DNA of 12,188 nt from JAGXIT01 sp964393815. Its GTDB lineage: Bacteria > Patescibacteriota > Saccharimonadia > Saccharimonadales > UBA4665. Positions within the stretch are counted from its first letter, which is position 1, and every line of letters begins with the position of its first letter. Where the stretch lies: the NCBI GenBank assembly GCA_964393815.1, contig CAYMUP010000028.1, positions 1 to 12,188 of the forward strand, read 5' to 3'. The notes beneath the pieces are model-generated. The model did not search any database. It was not told the DNA's origin and saw only the letters and a list, made by a program, of their open reading frames with translations. Below are positions 5,369 to 12,172 of this stretch, one piece after another. A program made the translations under genes and the position numbers.

Positions 5369-5829
5369 CTTTTTCTATACGGCCGACAAAGTCGAGAGCG
5401 TGTTACTTGCCACTCGGTGCTGCAGTTGTGACAGTGGTAGGTGCGTTTATCATGCTGAAGGGCGCGGCAAAAGCAGGTGGGGCAGGTGGCGCGAACATGC
5501 AACCAATCTCGGTAGCTGTCGGTACAATCTTCGATATAATCTTGGTCAATAGTGACGTCGTAGCGGCTCGCTAACTCATGCGCTTTGACCCAGGCTGCAA
5601 CCTCAAGCTGCAGTAACTCAATATCGGTAGTGTAGTCGATGTGCCCGAGCTGAGCGTGTCCAAGTTCGTGTAAAAGTGCCCAGATGCTCCGCTCATCCTC
5701 AAGGACGGCAGGGGAGTAGGTGATATGGCGGTTGCCGGCGTGCCAGGCAAAACGTGATGATTCGACAAAATCGATATCTGGAAAGTCAGCTCTAATCTGG
5801 TCAAAAAGCTTATGTGCAGTAATAGTCAT
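5350..5829 (-). CDS. ImmA/IrrE-like zinc metalloprotease with C-terminal zinc ribbon
   Basis: A 159-residue soluble protein. HELGHAQLGH (from H54 with the ATG start) carries the HExxH zinc site and the following GH, and an LEVAAW helix about 18 residues later supplies a Glu in the place of the third ligand, the arrangement of ImmA/IrrE (DUF955) gluzincin-like peptidases. The C-terminus adds a zinc ribbon of two CxxC knuckles 13 residues apart (CPTC, CHNC) and a basic tail; SprT-family proteins also pair HExxH with a ribbon, so that is an alternative. A TTG at 5832 precedes, but ATG 5829 is preferred: it overlaps the stop of the kinase gene (TGATG), with no SD, implying translational coupling. 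There is no HTH partner gene nearby. Metalloprotease fold is well supported; substrate is unknown. Confidence 0.8.
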   Translation of the reverse strand: MTITAHKLFDQIRADFPDIDFVESSRFAWHAGNRHITYSPAVLEDERSIWALLHELGHAQLGHIDYTTDIELLQLEVAAWVKAHELASRYDVTIDQDYIEDCTDSYRDWLHVRATCPTCFCRALQHDKRTYHCHNCSTEWQVTRSRLCRPYRKRRGSFL

Positions 5830-6638
5830 CAAGGATACATCTGTTTAGCATAGTCGTAGCAGCCATAGGCAACGGCTTCGTCGGGGCGTTTGGCTGGCAG
5901 GATGGGGGGTACAACGAGCATAGGGGTTTCGTAGCGCTTTAGGTCGGTAACGAGAGCATCATGAAACTTCGGTAGATAGTGCCCGGCACCACCGCCGATG
6001 ACAATTGCCTCTGGTTCGAGAATGGCGATGAGCTGAATAAAACCTGGTGTAAAGGTCTTAACGATTTTCTTCCAGGTGGCTTGGTCGTTGATTTCGCTGG
6101 CAAACTTACCGTACTTCTCGTAAATTGCTTTGCCGGACCCAAACGTTTCCCAGGGAACGATTCGGCCTTCATGCTCAAGCAGCATCGTACGACCACTGCC
6201 ATCACCGATTTTTTCGTCAATGTGCTGGTCTACGGTGAGCCCAATACCGATCCCCGTGCTAATAGTGACGTATAAAACCCGGGAGTATTTGTCTTTGAGC
6301 AGCATAGCCTCAGAAAGGCCGCCGAGTTTGGCGTCGTTTTCGACGCGGATGGGGCAGTTTGCAATTTTCTGTACGTCTTGTACGATTTTGATGTTTTTCC
6401 AGGGGAGATTACCAAATACTACCGCCCGGCCACGTACGCGGTCGATTTCACCCGGGATGGCCACGCAGCCGGCTTTGTAGGTGTGAGTGCCAAGCTCGAC
6501 GAGCGTGGTAGCAAGCTGCTTTTTCCAGGTTTTGTACTCTTTTGGCGTTGGGAATTTGACCGATTTATGAATCTCACCCTCATTGGTAAGCGCGCAGACC
6601 AGCGTTTTTGTCCCCCCAATATCTATCCCCAAGTACAT
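5829..6638 (-). CDS. ROK-family sugar kinase / regulator-like protein
   Basis: A 269-residue cytoplasmic protein of the ROK family, which phosphorylates sugars with ATP. Visible motifs are the phosphate-1 loop DIGGTKT (6-12), AIPGEID (60-66), GNLPW, END (100-102) with D102 as the likely catalytic base, the phosphate-2 loop TGIGIG (128-133) and the adenosine loop GGGAGH (215-220). The normal ROK zinc cluster (CxCGxxGC after a GH) is absent: the equivalent region reads EHEGRIVPWETFGSGKAI (155-172). It is also shorter than typical ~300-residue members. A G-rich SD (6644-6649) and a promoter lie upstream; the next gene overlaps its TGA stop. Without a DNA-binding N-terminus it is more likely a kinase than a ROK repressor; its sugar is not predictable. 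Confidence 0.85.
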   Translation of the reverse strand: MYLGIDIGGTKTLVCALTNEGEIHKSVKFPTPKEYKTWKKQLATTLVELGTHTYKAGCVAIPGEIDRVRGRAVVFGNLPWKNIKIVQDVQKIANCPIRVENDAKLGGLSEAMLLKDKYSRVLYVTISTGIGIGLTVDQHIDEKIGDGSGRTMLLEHEGRIVPWETFGSGKAIYEKYGKFASEINDQATWKKIVKTFTPGFIQLIAILEPEAIVIGGGAGHYLPKFHDALVTDLKRYETPMLVVPPILPAKRPDEAVAYGCYDYAKQMYP

Positions 6639-6664
6639 TAGTTCCCCCCGTTTTTTATCGCTAC

Positions 6665-6692
6665 TTTATAGTGTAACACTCTTGGTAGGCAA
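6665..6692 (-). promoter_or_regulatory. Promoter of the ROK kinase-protease operon
   Basis: Read on the minus strand, TTGCCT (6692-6687) and TATAAA (6670-6665) are 16 nt apart. The start of transcription would be near 6658, giving a leader of about 20 nt that contains a GGGGGGA purine-rich SD (6649-6643) just before ATG 6638. Confidence 0.55.
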
Positions 6693-6710
6693 TCACAGCC
6701 CACCGACGAA

Positions 6711-6722
6711 GTCTGTACAGAC
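6711..6722. promoter_or_regulatory. 12-bp palindrome, possible operator
   Basis: GTCTGTACAGAC is a perfect palindrome. It lies about 20 bp upstream of the -35 of the minus-strand kinase promoter and about 90 bp upstream of the rpsA promoter, a place suited to a dimeric regulator of either. No regulator can be named. Confidence 0.35.
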
Positions 6723-6814
6723 ACAAACTGAGTATTCCCAAGAATTTGCGCAAGGGTCATGCCCTGACGTATAGGGCAAGAGGGTTACTTTCGGTAGTCT
6801 ACTTGGGAGACTTC

Positions 6815-6843
6815 TTTACTTACAGAGAGAAAACAGATATACT
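6815..6843 (+). promoter_or_regulatory. Promoter of the rpsA-infB unit
   Basis: TTTACT (6815-6820) and TATACT (6838-6843) are separated by 17 nt. The start of transcription would be near 6850, giving a leader of about 90 nt before ATG 6941 with the SD AAAGGAGG at 6923-6930. Confidence 0.55.
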
Positions 6844-6940
6844 TATGGGTAATCTTTCAGAGGTGTTTGTTGGTTATGCTTCGGCTTAAATCAAAAATCG
6901 CTGCTGCAAGAAATACACTTATAAAGGAGGCATACGGAAT

Positions 6941-8011
6941 ATGCCAAAATCTAATAACAACATAACAATGGACGAACTGCTCGCTGAGCATGACATCAAA
7001 CAGCTTATCGCTGGAGATGTTGTGGAGGGCGTAGTCAAATCTGTCCGCAAACACCAGGTCTGGATCGATCTCGGCCCACAAGGTGTCGGTGTAGTCATGC
7101 GACGTGAAGTCGGTCATGGCCAGACGCTCGAAGAAGGTAAATCAGTCACCGTTAGTGTGATTGACCCTGAGATGGAAGAAGGCTACGCCTTGCTCAGCAT
7201 GCGCCGCGCCGCCAAGGACCGTGGCTGGGATGAACTCCAGCGGGTATTTGAAGCAAGTGAAATCATTGAGATCACTGCATATGACGCCAACCGCGGCGGT
7301 CTGCTTGTCGAGCTCGAAGGCATAAGGGGCTTTTTGCCGGTTTCTCAGCTGGCTGCCGGTCACTACCCACGGGTAAGTGGCGCAGACAAAGACGAAATCT
7401 TGCAGAAGCTGGGTGCGCTGACCGGTAAACCCATTCGCGTACGGATTCTCGATGTCAGCCGTAAAGACAATAAGCTGATCTTCTCAGAGAAGGAAGCTGT
7501 CAAAGACGACATGCAGGCTCGTTTTGCTGAACTCAAAGTCGGCGATGAAGTTGAGGGTGTGGTCACAGGCGTAATTGACTTTGGCGCATTCGTCAATGTT
7601 GATGGTATCGAGGGGCTTATCCATATCTCAGAAATTAGCTGGGAGCGGGTAGAAAACCCACGTGACTATGTCAAGGTCGGTGAAACTGTCAAGGCGAAGA
7701 TCATCGCTATCGACAAAGATCGCTTGAGCCTAAGCCTCAAGCAAATGAGCGAAGACCCATGGCTCAAAGAGGTAAAAGCCTTTAGCGCTGGGGAGCTCGT
7801 CGAGGGCAAGATTACGCGCATTACGCCATTTGGTGCATTTGTGCAGCTAAGTCCAAGTGTCGAAGCGCTTGTGCACGTCAGTGAAATGAGTGACGACGAC
7901 AACGTCGACCCAGAGAAAATCTTCCAGCTCAACGAGAAAAAGAAGTTTAAAGTGCTCGATATCGACACCGAAGCTCGCAAAATCTCACTGAGCCTGAAAG
8001 GCGCAAAGTAA
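6941..8011 (+). CDS. rpsA: Four-S1-domain ribosomal protein S1 homologue
   Basis: A 356-residue soluble protein built of four S1 (OB-fold) RNA-binding domains, at about residues 24-90, 107-182, 199-268 and 282-354. The third and fourth carry the best consensus (GDEVEGVVTGVIDFGAFVNV; IEGLIHISEIS; LSLSLK and GELVEGKITRITPFGAFVQL; EALVHVSEMS; ISLSLK). E. coli S1 has six domains; four-domain forms are usual in Gram-positive and CPR lineages. S1 binds mRNA and helps it onto the 30S subunit. Start is fixed by the strong SD AAAGGAGG 10 nt upstream. infB follows 84 nt later in the same direction, so the two are probably co-transcribed. That it acts as ribosomal S1 rather than a general S1-domain RNA binder is inferred from domain layout. 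Confidence 0.9.
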   Translation: MPKSNNNITMDELLAEHDIKQLIAGDVVEGVVKSVRKHQVWIDLGPQGVGVVMRREVGHGQTLEEGKSVTVSVIDPEMEEGYALLSMRRAAKDRGWDELQRVFEASEIIEITAYDANRGGLLVELEGIRGFLPVSQLAAGHYPRVSGADKDEILQKLGALTGKPIRVRILDVSRKDNKLIFSEKEAVKDDMQARFAELKVGDEVEGVVTGVIDFGAFVNVDGIEGLIHISEISWERVENPRDYVKVGETVKAKIIAIDKDRLSLSLKQMSEDPWLKEVKAFSAGELVEGKITRITPFGAFVQLSPSVEALVHVSEMSDDDNVDPEKIFQLNEKKKFKVLDIDTEARKISLSLKGAK

Positions 8012-8014
8012 CCC

Positions 8015-8068
8015 TAGGTTATAGCGATAGGTTCTAGTGAACTCGCTAGAACCTAAAACCTGCAACCT
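8015..8068 (+). repeat. Intercistronic hairpin and AACCT heptad repeats between rpsA and infB
   Basis: AGGTTCTAG (8029-8037) pairs perfectly with CTAGAACCT (8046-8054) around 8 nt. No T-run follows, so it is not a terminator. AACCT recurs every 7 nt at 8050, 8057 and 8064, and TAGGTT occurs at 8015-8020 and 8028-8033, so several alternative AGGTT/AACCT pairings are possible. The spacer may act as an mRNA processing or stability element that sets the rpsA:infB ratio. Confidence 0.55.
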
Positions 8069-8095
8069 AAAGAATGAAAGAAAGGAGCAGAACAA

Positions 8096-9853
8096 GTGGC
8101 AACCCAGATTGAAATAGACGAACACATCACCGTTGGTGCGCTTGCTGAGGTGCTCCGACTGCCTGTCTCGAAGCTTATTGGTGAGCTGTTTAAAAACGGT
8201 ATTATGGCAACCATCAACGAGCGGCTCGACTTCGATACGGCGCAGATTATCGTCGGTGAGCTTGGGCTTGATGTGGAGCTAACGAAAAAACAAACCCAAG
8301 TTGAACCGGTTAAACGGGTAAAAGTTGAGCACGGCGCCAACGCAACCGATCGCCCGCCTGTTGTAGCGGTAATGGGGCATGTTGACCACGGCAAAACAAG
8401 TTTGCTTGACGCCATACGTGGTGCTGAAGTTGCCAAAGGTGAGGCTGGCGGCATCACGCAACACATATCTGCATATCAAATAGAGCATAAAGGACGCCGT
8501 ATCACACTGCTCGACACACCCGGCCACGAGGCTTTTGCGGCCATCCGCGAACACGGCGCGCACCTGACTGACATCGTTGTCATCGTTGTTGCGGCTGATG
8601 ACGGCGTAAAGCCCCAGACTATTGAGGCTATTCGTTTTGCGCGCAAGGCAGGCGTCCGTATAGTGGTGGCCATCAACAAAATCGACAAAGAGGGTGCGAA
8701 CGAAAACCAGGTTAAGCAGCAACTTGCCGAGCAAGAACTGCTGGTCGAAGAGTGGGGCGGTGACATTGTGGCCGTCCCGGTTAGCGCCAAGACAAAGCAG
8801 GGCCTACCAGATTTGCTCGATATGCTACTCCTTATCACCGATGTCGAAGAACTGAAAGCGGACGCAAAATCGCCAGCTCGTGGGCTAATCATCGAGGCGC
8901 ACGTAGAGCATGGCCGCGGGTCGATTGCCCACGCACTCATAGAAGAAGGAACGCTCAAAGTGGGCGACTTTGTTGTCGCAGGCGGTGCATACGCAAAAGT
9001 ACGGAACCTCGAGTCAGCCGATCATATGCCCATTAAATCAGCCGGCCCTTCTACCCCTGTTATCATCAGTGGTTTTAAAACCCTGCCAGAGTTTGGCGAT
9101 GCATTTTCTATCGTTAAAAACGAGAAAGAAGCTCGTGCTCAGACAGAGTCAGCCGCCGCTGAGCGCGCTTCTATGCAGCGAAGCGACATTAGCGGTAGCG
9201 AAATGCTGCGCCTCATTAGCCGTAAAGACAAGCTTCAAGAGCTGCCAATCCTTATTAAAGCTGACGTGCAGGGTTCGCTCACCTCTGTTATAGATAGCCT
9301 CAAGACCATTGATACTGATGAGGTAGCCGTACGTGTTGTCGGCTCGAGTGTTGGGGTGGTCAACGAAAACGACATCCATATGGCCCATAGCGCCGGGGCA
9401 ATCATTTATGGCTTTAACACCACGGTTGCGAGCAATATTAAGCGTATTGCGAGCCGTGACCAGGTCTCAATACGCCTCTACAACGTCATATATGAGCTTA
9501 TCGATGACGTAAAAACCGAGCTAAGTGCTCTCCTTGCGCCAGAAGTTGTCGAGCATGAGATAGGATCCCTTGAAATCAAAGGCATCTTTAAGACCACCAA
9601 GACTGAAGTGATCTGTGGCGGTGAAGTAAAATCAGGGAAGCTAGTTGCACCGGCTGAGGCGCGTATCTACCGAGGTAAAACCCAAATTGGCGAAGCCAAA
9701 CTCAAGGGTCTCAAGCGCGGTCCAAATGACGCAACCGACCTCATTGAAGGCGAACTTGGTGGCCTAGACCTAGCAACGACTGGTCGGCTTGACCTTGAGA
9801 TCGGCGATAAGATCACATTCTTCACTCTCGAGACCAAACAACGTACACTGTAG
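8096..9853 (+). CDS. infB: Translation initiation factor IF-2 (compact form)
   Basis: A 585-residue GTPase that delivers initiator fMet-tRNA to the 30S subunit and promotes subunit joining. Residues about 8-58 are one IF2N module; the G domain follows at once with G1 GHVDHGKT (94-101), G2 GGIT (118-121), G3 DTPGH (140-144), G4 NKID (194-197) and G5 SAK (230-232). The remaining domains II, III and the fMet-tRNA-binding C-terminal barrel are present to the end (KGLKRGPNDATDLIEGELGG block near 536). E. coli IF2 has about 890 residues; the long disordered N-terminus is missing, as in other compact forms. The start is GTG 8096 with AAAGGAG (8081-8087) 8 nt upstream. It sits behind rpsA and close to def and fmt, whose products prepare and process the same fMet. 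Confidence 0.97.
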   Translation: MATQIEIDEHITVGALAEVLRLPVSKLIGELFKNGIMATINERLDFDTAQIIVGELGLDVELTKKQTQVEPVKRVKVEHGANATDRPPVVAVMGHVDHGKTSLLDAIRGAEVAKGEAGGITQHISAYQIEHKGRRITLLDTPGHEAFAAIREHGAHLTDIVVIVVAADDGVKPQTIEAIRFARKAGVRIVVAINKIDKEGANENQVKQQLAEQELLVEEWGGDIVAVPVSAKTKQGLPDLLDMLLLITDVEELKADAKSPARGLIIEAHVEHGRGSIAHALIEEGTLKVGDFVVAGGAYAKVRNLESADHMPIKSAGPSTPVIISGFKTLPEFGDAFSIVKNEKEARAQTESAAAERASMQRSDISGSEMLRLISRKDKLQELPILIKADVQGSLTSVIDSLKTIDTDEVAVRVVGSSVGVVNENDIHMAHSAGAIIYGFNTTVASNIKRIASRDQVSIRLYNVIYELIDDVKTELSALLAPEVVEHEIGSLEIKGIFKTTKTEVICGGEVKSGKLVAPAEARIYRGKTQIGEAKLKGLKRGPNDATDLIEGELGGLDLATTGRLDLEIGDKITFFTLETKQRTL

Positions 9854-9862
9854 TAGGGAAGG

Positions 9863-9871
9863 TGGTACAAT
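9863..9871 (+). promoter_or_regulatory. Extended -10 promoter placing the start of transcription on the ATG at 9878
   Basis: TGG-TACAAT (9863-9871) is an extended -10 with 6 nt between its last base and ATG 9878, so transcription starting 7 nt after the hexamer would begin exactly at the A of the start codon. No -35 is recognisable and no SD is correctly placed (GGAAGG at 9857-9862 would be 15 nt away). This is the cleanest leaderless candidate in the window. Confidence 0.5.
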
Positions 9872-9877
9872 ACTAAT

Positions 9878-10561
9878 ATGTTAAAACTCGACAACAACCT
9901 ACTCCAAGAAATCGGCCTCGGCGGCCTACCCGAAGACCAAAAAAAGGCCATGCTCCAGCACATCTACGAGACGCTGGAACTACGCGTGGGTACCAACCTC
10001 GCAAACCAGATGACCGATGCTCAGCTACAAGAGTTTGAGCGCTTTATTGATGCCGGCGGCGATAACAACCAGGCCGAAGCTCTCAAATGGCTTGAGACCA
10101 ACTTGCCCAACTACAAACAGGTTGTGCAGCAGGTGTTTGAACAGCTTAAGAACGAGATTGCCCAGATGGCACCGCAGATTATGGCAAGTAGTGGGCAACC
10201 AGCTGCGACCGCTTCTACGCAAGACCCAGCAGGGCAGCAGCCTATGGGGCAGCCAGTTTACGCTCAGCCACCATCGCAGCCAAGTCAGCCCAATTACGAC
10301 CAGCCTGCACCCCAGCCTTATCAGCAGCAGCCACAGCCAAACCCTGGCATGGCTAGCCAGCCGCAATTTGCGCAGCCTCAACCACTGTCACAACCCCCAC
10401 ATGCTGCCCCTATGTCACAACCTACTCCGTTGCAACAACAACCCGCCTACGATCAACCACAACCTATGCAACAGCCGCAACCCATGCCACCCCAGTGGCA
10501 ACCTCCGCAGCCACCTGCCACGGATGATCAAACTGCTCAGCAACCTCCGCAGGCAGCATAA
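9878..10561 (+). CDS. DUF5663-like protein with disordered P/Q-rich tail
   Basis: A 227-residue protein in two parts. Residues 1-103 are helical and resemble DUF5663 (LGLGGLPEDQKKAMLQHIYETLELRVG, then LANQMTDAQLQEFERF), a domain of unknown function common in CPR bacteria. Residues about 104-227 are a low-complexity tail made largely of Pro, Gln, Ala, Ser and Met with recurring YDQP and QPQP units, predicted disordered. No signal peptide or TM segment is present, so it is cytoplasmic. It lies 24 nt after infB but seems to have its own leaderless promoter. The tail might mediate multivalent contacts or condensates; that is speculation. The DUF5663 assignment is from memory of the family pattern. 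Confidence 0.85.
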   Translation: MLKLDNNLLQEIGLGGLPEDQKKAMLQHIYETLELRVGTNLANQMTDAQLQEFERFIDAGGDNNQAEALKWLETNLPNYKQVVQQVFEQLKNEIAQMAPQIMASSGQPAATASTQDPAGQQPMGQPVYAQPPSQPSQPNYDQPAPQPYQQQPQPNPGMASQPQFAQPQPLSQPPHAAPMSQPTPLQQQPAYDQPQPMQQPQPMPPQWQPPQPPATDDQTAQQPPQAA

Positions 10562-10585
10562 GCGTATAGGCTTTCTGCTAATCTC

Positions 10586-10631
10586 AAGTGAAACCCACCT
10601 CTGTTAAAGACATCATCCCAGGTGAAGTCTC
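10586..10631 (+). repeat. Recurrent ~45-nt element, copy 2
   Basis: This is the second copy of the element at 5181-5225, at about 78% identity by eye, with AAGTGAAAC, CACC, GTTAAA, TCAT and CCAGGTGAA kept in order. CACC (10597-10600) can pair with GGTG (10621-10624), as in copy 1. AGAC (10608-10611) may pair with GTCT (10627-10630). It fills most of the spacer between the convergent DUF5663-like and fmt genes. Confidence 0.6.
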
Positions 10632-10641
10632 CTGCTCCCGT

Positions 10642-10659
10642 ACCTATGTAGGGATAGGT
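10642..10659. terminator. Short hairpin at the fmt stop, weak terminator candidate
   Basis: ACCTAT (10642-10647) pairs with ATAGGT (10654-10659) around GTAGGG. It touches the fmt stop codon (10659-10661) on the minus strand. Six base pairs without a T-run are weak support for termination. No better terminator is seen in this 97-nt convergent spacer. Confidence 0.25.
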
Positions 10660-11606
10660 TAAATAAGGTGTTTATGACCGGCAAGAAAGGCGGCGGCGGA
10701 CATGGTTGGTTTGCCAGCTGGTTTGAGCTCATCTATGACCAAAACTCCATCTGAAGTTTGCAAGCAAAGCTGCTTACTGGCGACAAATATTGTTTTTTTA
10801 TCTACATTATCGACAGTGGTATCCGACACGTGTGCAGCGGCGATCACCACATCTTTGGTTGCGATGGTCATGCGGCTACCCGGCCAGCCCAAATAAGCAC
10901 GTATTTCTCTCTCGAGCTGAGTGGCGGGCTTGTTCAGGTCGATGGATCCGTCATTTTTATTAATTCGCTCGTCGTACGAGGCATCGTCGTGGTTTTGTGG
11001 CGTAGGTTTACAAGTACCATCCAAGATCGTGGGTAAAACAGACGTAAGTTCACCGGCCGCAGTAGCAAGCAACGTATCTGCTAGCTCTTGTTTTGACTCT
11101 TTACCACTTAACGTAACGGAGACTTGGCTGTAGACTGGCCCCGCGTCCATGGCTTTTACTAAGCTCATGAGAGAAACAGATGTCTGGCTGCTACCATCTA
11201 AAATAACCGACTCAAGAGGGGTTGAGCCTCGGTGTTTGGGGAGGGCAGATGGGTGTATGTTGACAATGCCGCGCGGGAAAAGTCTGATGATGTTCTCCGG
11301 CACCATTTTGCCGTAGGCGACTAAGACACCGATGTCAGCGCCAAAGCCAGCAAGCTCATCACGGATCTCAGAAAGCTTACTTGGTTTGAAAAACGGTATG
11401 TTGTGCTCATGCGCAAAAGTTTCGACCTCTAATTCCCGAGTCTTGCGCGACAGTGTACCGGCGTCACTTGCGACAATTGCAGCGACTTCATAGCCTTCAC
11501 GCGCAAGCATGTGTAAAACGGGCAAGTCAGTTGTGATACCTGTCGCTATTCGTTCGTTGCCAAAAAAGACAACTCTAGGCTTAGCCCCAGAGGTTGGTGT
11601 TGTCAC
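10659..11606 (-). CDS. fmt: Methionyl-tRNA formyltransferase
   Basis: A protein of 315 residues that formylates Met-tRNA(fMet) using 10-formyl-tetrahydrofolate. The N-terminal formyltransferase fold carries VVFFGNE, VAYGKMVP and the catalytic NIHPSALPKHRGSTPLES segment, with Asn and His of NIH and the Asp of AMDAG as the active-site triad. The C-terminal tRNA-binding domain follows (GSIDLNKPATQLEREIRAYLGWPGS). The length matches the family (about 315). I prefer GTG 11606, because AAGGA lies 5 nt upstream; ATG 11621 is also in frame and would add five residues but has no SD. The gene overlaps the end of def by 26 nt, so the two are transcribed together and probably translationally coupled. Confidence 0.93.
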   Translation of the reverse strand: MTTPTSGAKPRVVFFGNERIATGITTDLPVLHMLAREGYEVAAIVASDAGTLSRKTRELEVETFAHEHNIPFFKPSKLSEIRDELAGFGADIGVLVAYGKMVPENIIRLFPRGIVNIHPSALPKHRGSTPLESVILDGSSQTSVSLMSLVKAMDAGPVYSQVSVTLSGKESKQELADTLLATAAGELTSVLPTILDGTCKPTPQNHDDASYDERINKNDGSIDLNKPATQLEREIRAYLGWPGSRMTIATKDVVIAAAHVSDTTVDNVDKKTIFVASKQLCLQTSDGVLVIDELKPAGKPTMSAAAFLAGHKHLI

Positions 11607-12153
11607 GGATTTCCTTGTCATAGTCTTTGGGCTCTAGCTTGCCGTCTTTGGTCAGGGTAAAGAACGCGTCTTCTACATCCTCGATGTGATCGATAAAAAC
11701 GATGCCGTTGGTGTGGTCGATCTCATGCTGAAACACGCGGGCGAGAAAGCCTTCGGCCGTGACGCGGAACTCTTTACCGTGTTCATTTATAGCCTTAACT
11801 TTGACTCGGCCGTACCGCGGCACGCGGCCGTAGACATCTCGTATGCTGAGACAGCCTTCGTAATCTTCAAAAATCTCGCCTCCGTATTTGGTGATTTCGG
11901 GGTTTATAAAAACACGGAACGTCTGATCGCTTTTGTCGTCAAAGTTGTTGCGGATAATGACGACCCGTAGCAGTGAATCGATCTGTACAGCGGCGAGTGC
12001 CACGCCAACTTCGTGGTCACGACCGGCTTCCCAGTCGAGGGTGGCTGCTTCCATATCGGCGATGAGTTTTCGTACCTCGTCGCCAACGAAGCCAATCTTT
12101 TTGCTGCGCTGCCGTAAGTGTGGGTTTGGGAGAGTGATTAACTTCTTATCCAT
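11581..12153 (-). CDS. def: Peptide deformylase
   Basis: A 190-residue metalloenzyme that removes the formyl group from nascent N-terminal fMet. All three signature motifs are present: motif I as GVALAAVQ (50-57), motif II EGCLS (99-103) with the metal-ligand Cys101, and motif III QHEIDH (142-147) with His143, Glu144 and His147. Motif I usually reads GxGxAAxQ; here the second Gly is Ala. An in-frame ATG exists at 12186, but ATG 12153 gives the normal family N-terminus (KLITLPNPHLR) and sits 10 nt after an extended -10, so it is preferred. There is no SD. It overlaps fmt, which performs the opposite reaction, and the C-terminal ~30 residues are an extension beyond the core fold. Confidence 0.95.
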   Translation of the reverse strand: MDKKLITLPNPHLRQRSKKIGFVGDEVRKLIADMEAATLDWEAGRDHEVGVALAAVQIDSLLRVVIIRNNFDDKSDQTFRVFINPEITKYGGEIFEDYEGCLSIRDVYGRVPRYGRVKVKAINEHGKEFRVTAEGFLARVFQHEIDHTNGIVFIDHIEDVEDAFFTLTKDGKLEPKDYDKEIRDNTNLWG

Positions 12154-12163
12154 GGGTAAGTAC

Positions 12164-12172
12164 AGTATACCA
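12164..12172 (-). promoter_or_regulatory. Extended -10 promoter of def-fmt, near-leaderless
   Basis: On the minus strand TGG-TATACT (12172-12164) is an extended -10 with 10 nt before ATG 12153. Transcription would start near 12157, leaving a leader of about 4 nt. The -35 would lie at or past the window edge and cannot be judged. Confidence 0.5.

Larger units (their letters stand above)
6639..6940. other. Divergent regulatory spacer between the kinase and rpsA genes
   Basis: These 302 bp hold no credible gene. They contain the kinase promoter (6665-6692, minus), a 12-bp palindrome (6711-6722), a short hairpin TGCCCT/AGGGCA (6760-6765/6773-6778) that competes with AGGG/CCCT (6753-6756/6762-6765), and a promoter for the S1 gene (6815-6843). 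A weaker upstream possibility for rpsA is TTGCGC (6746) with TATAGG (6770). Confidence 0.55.

Noticed and set aside
5295..5552. 85-residue plus-strand reading frame across the hairpin region and the protease gene
   Set aside because: It lies antisense to the conserved protease (zinc ribbon and HExxH are on the other strand), includes both arms of the 13-bp hairpin and shows no recognisable protein pattern.
10601..10607. GTTAAAG and GTTAAAA in the recurrent element as integron attC core sites
   Set aside because: No matching RYYYAAC partner at the right distance, no integrase and no cassette arrangement.
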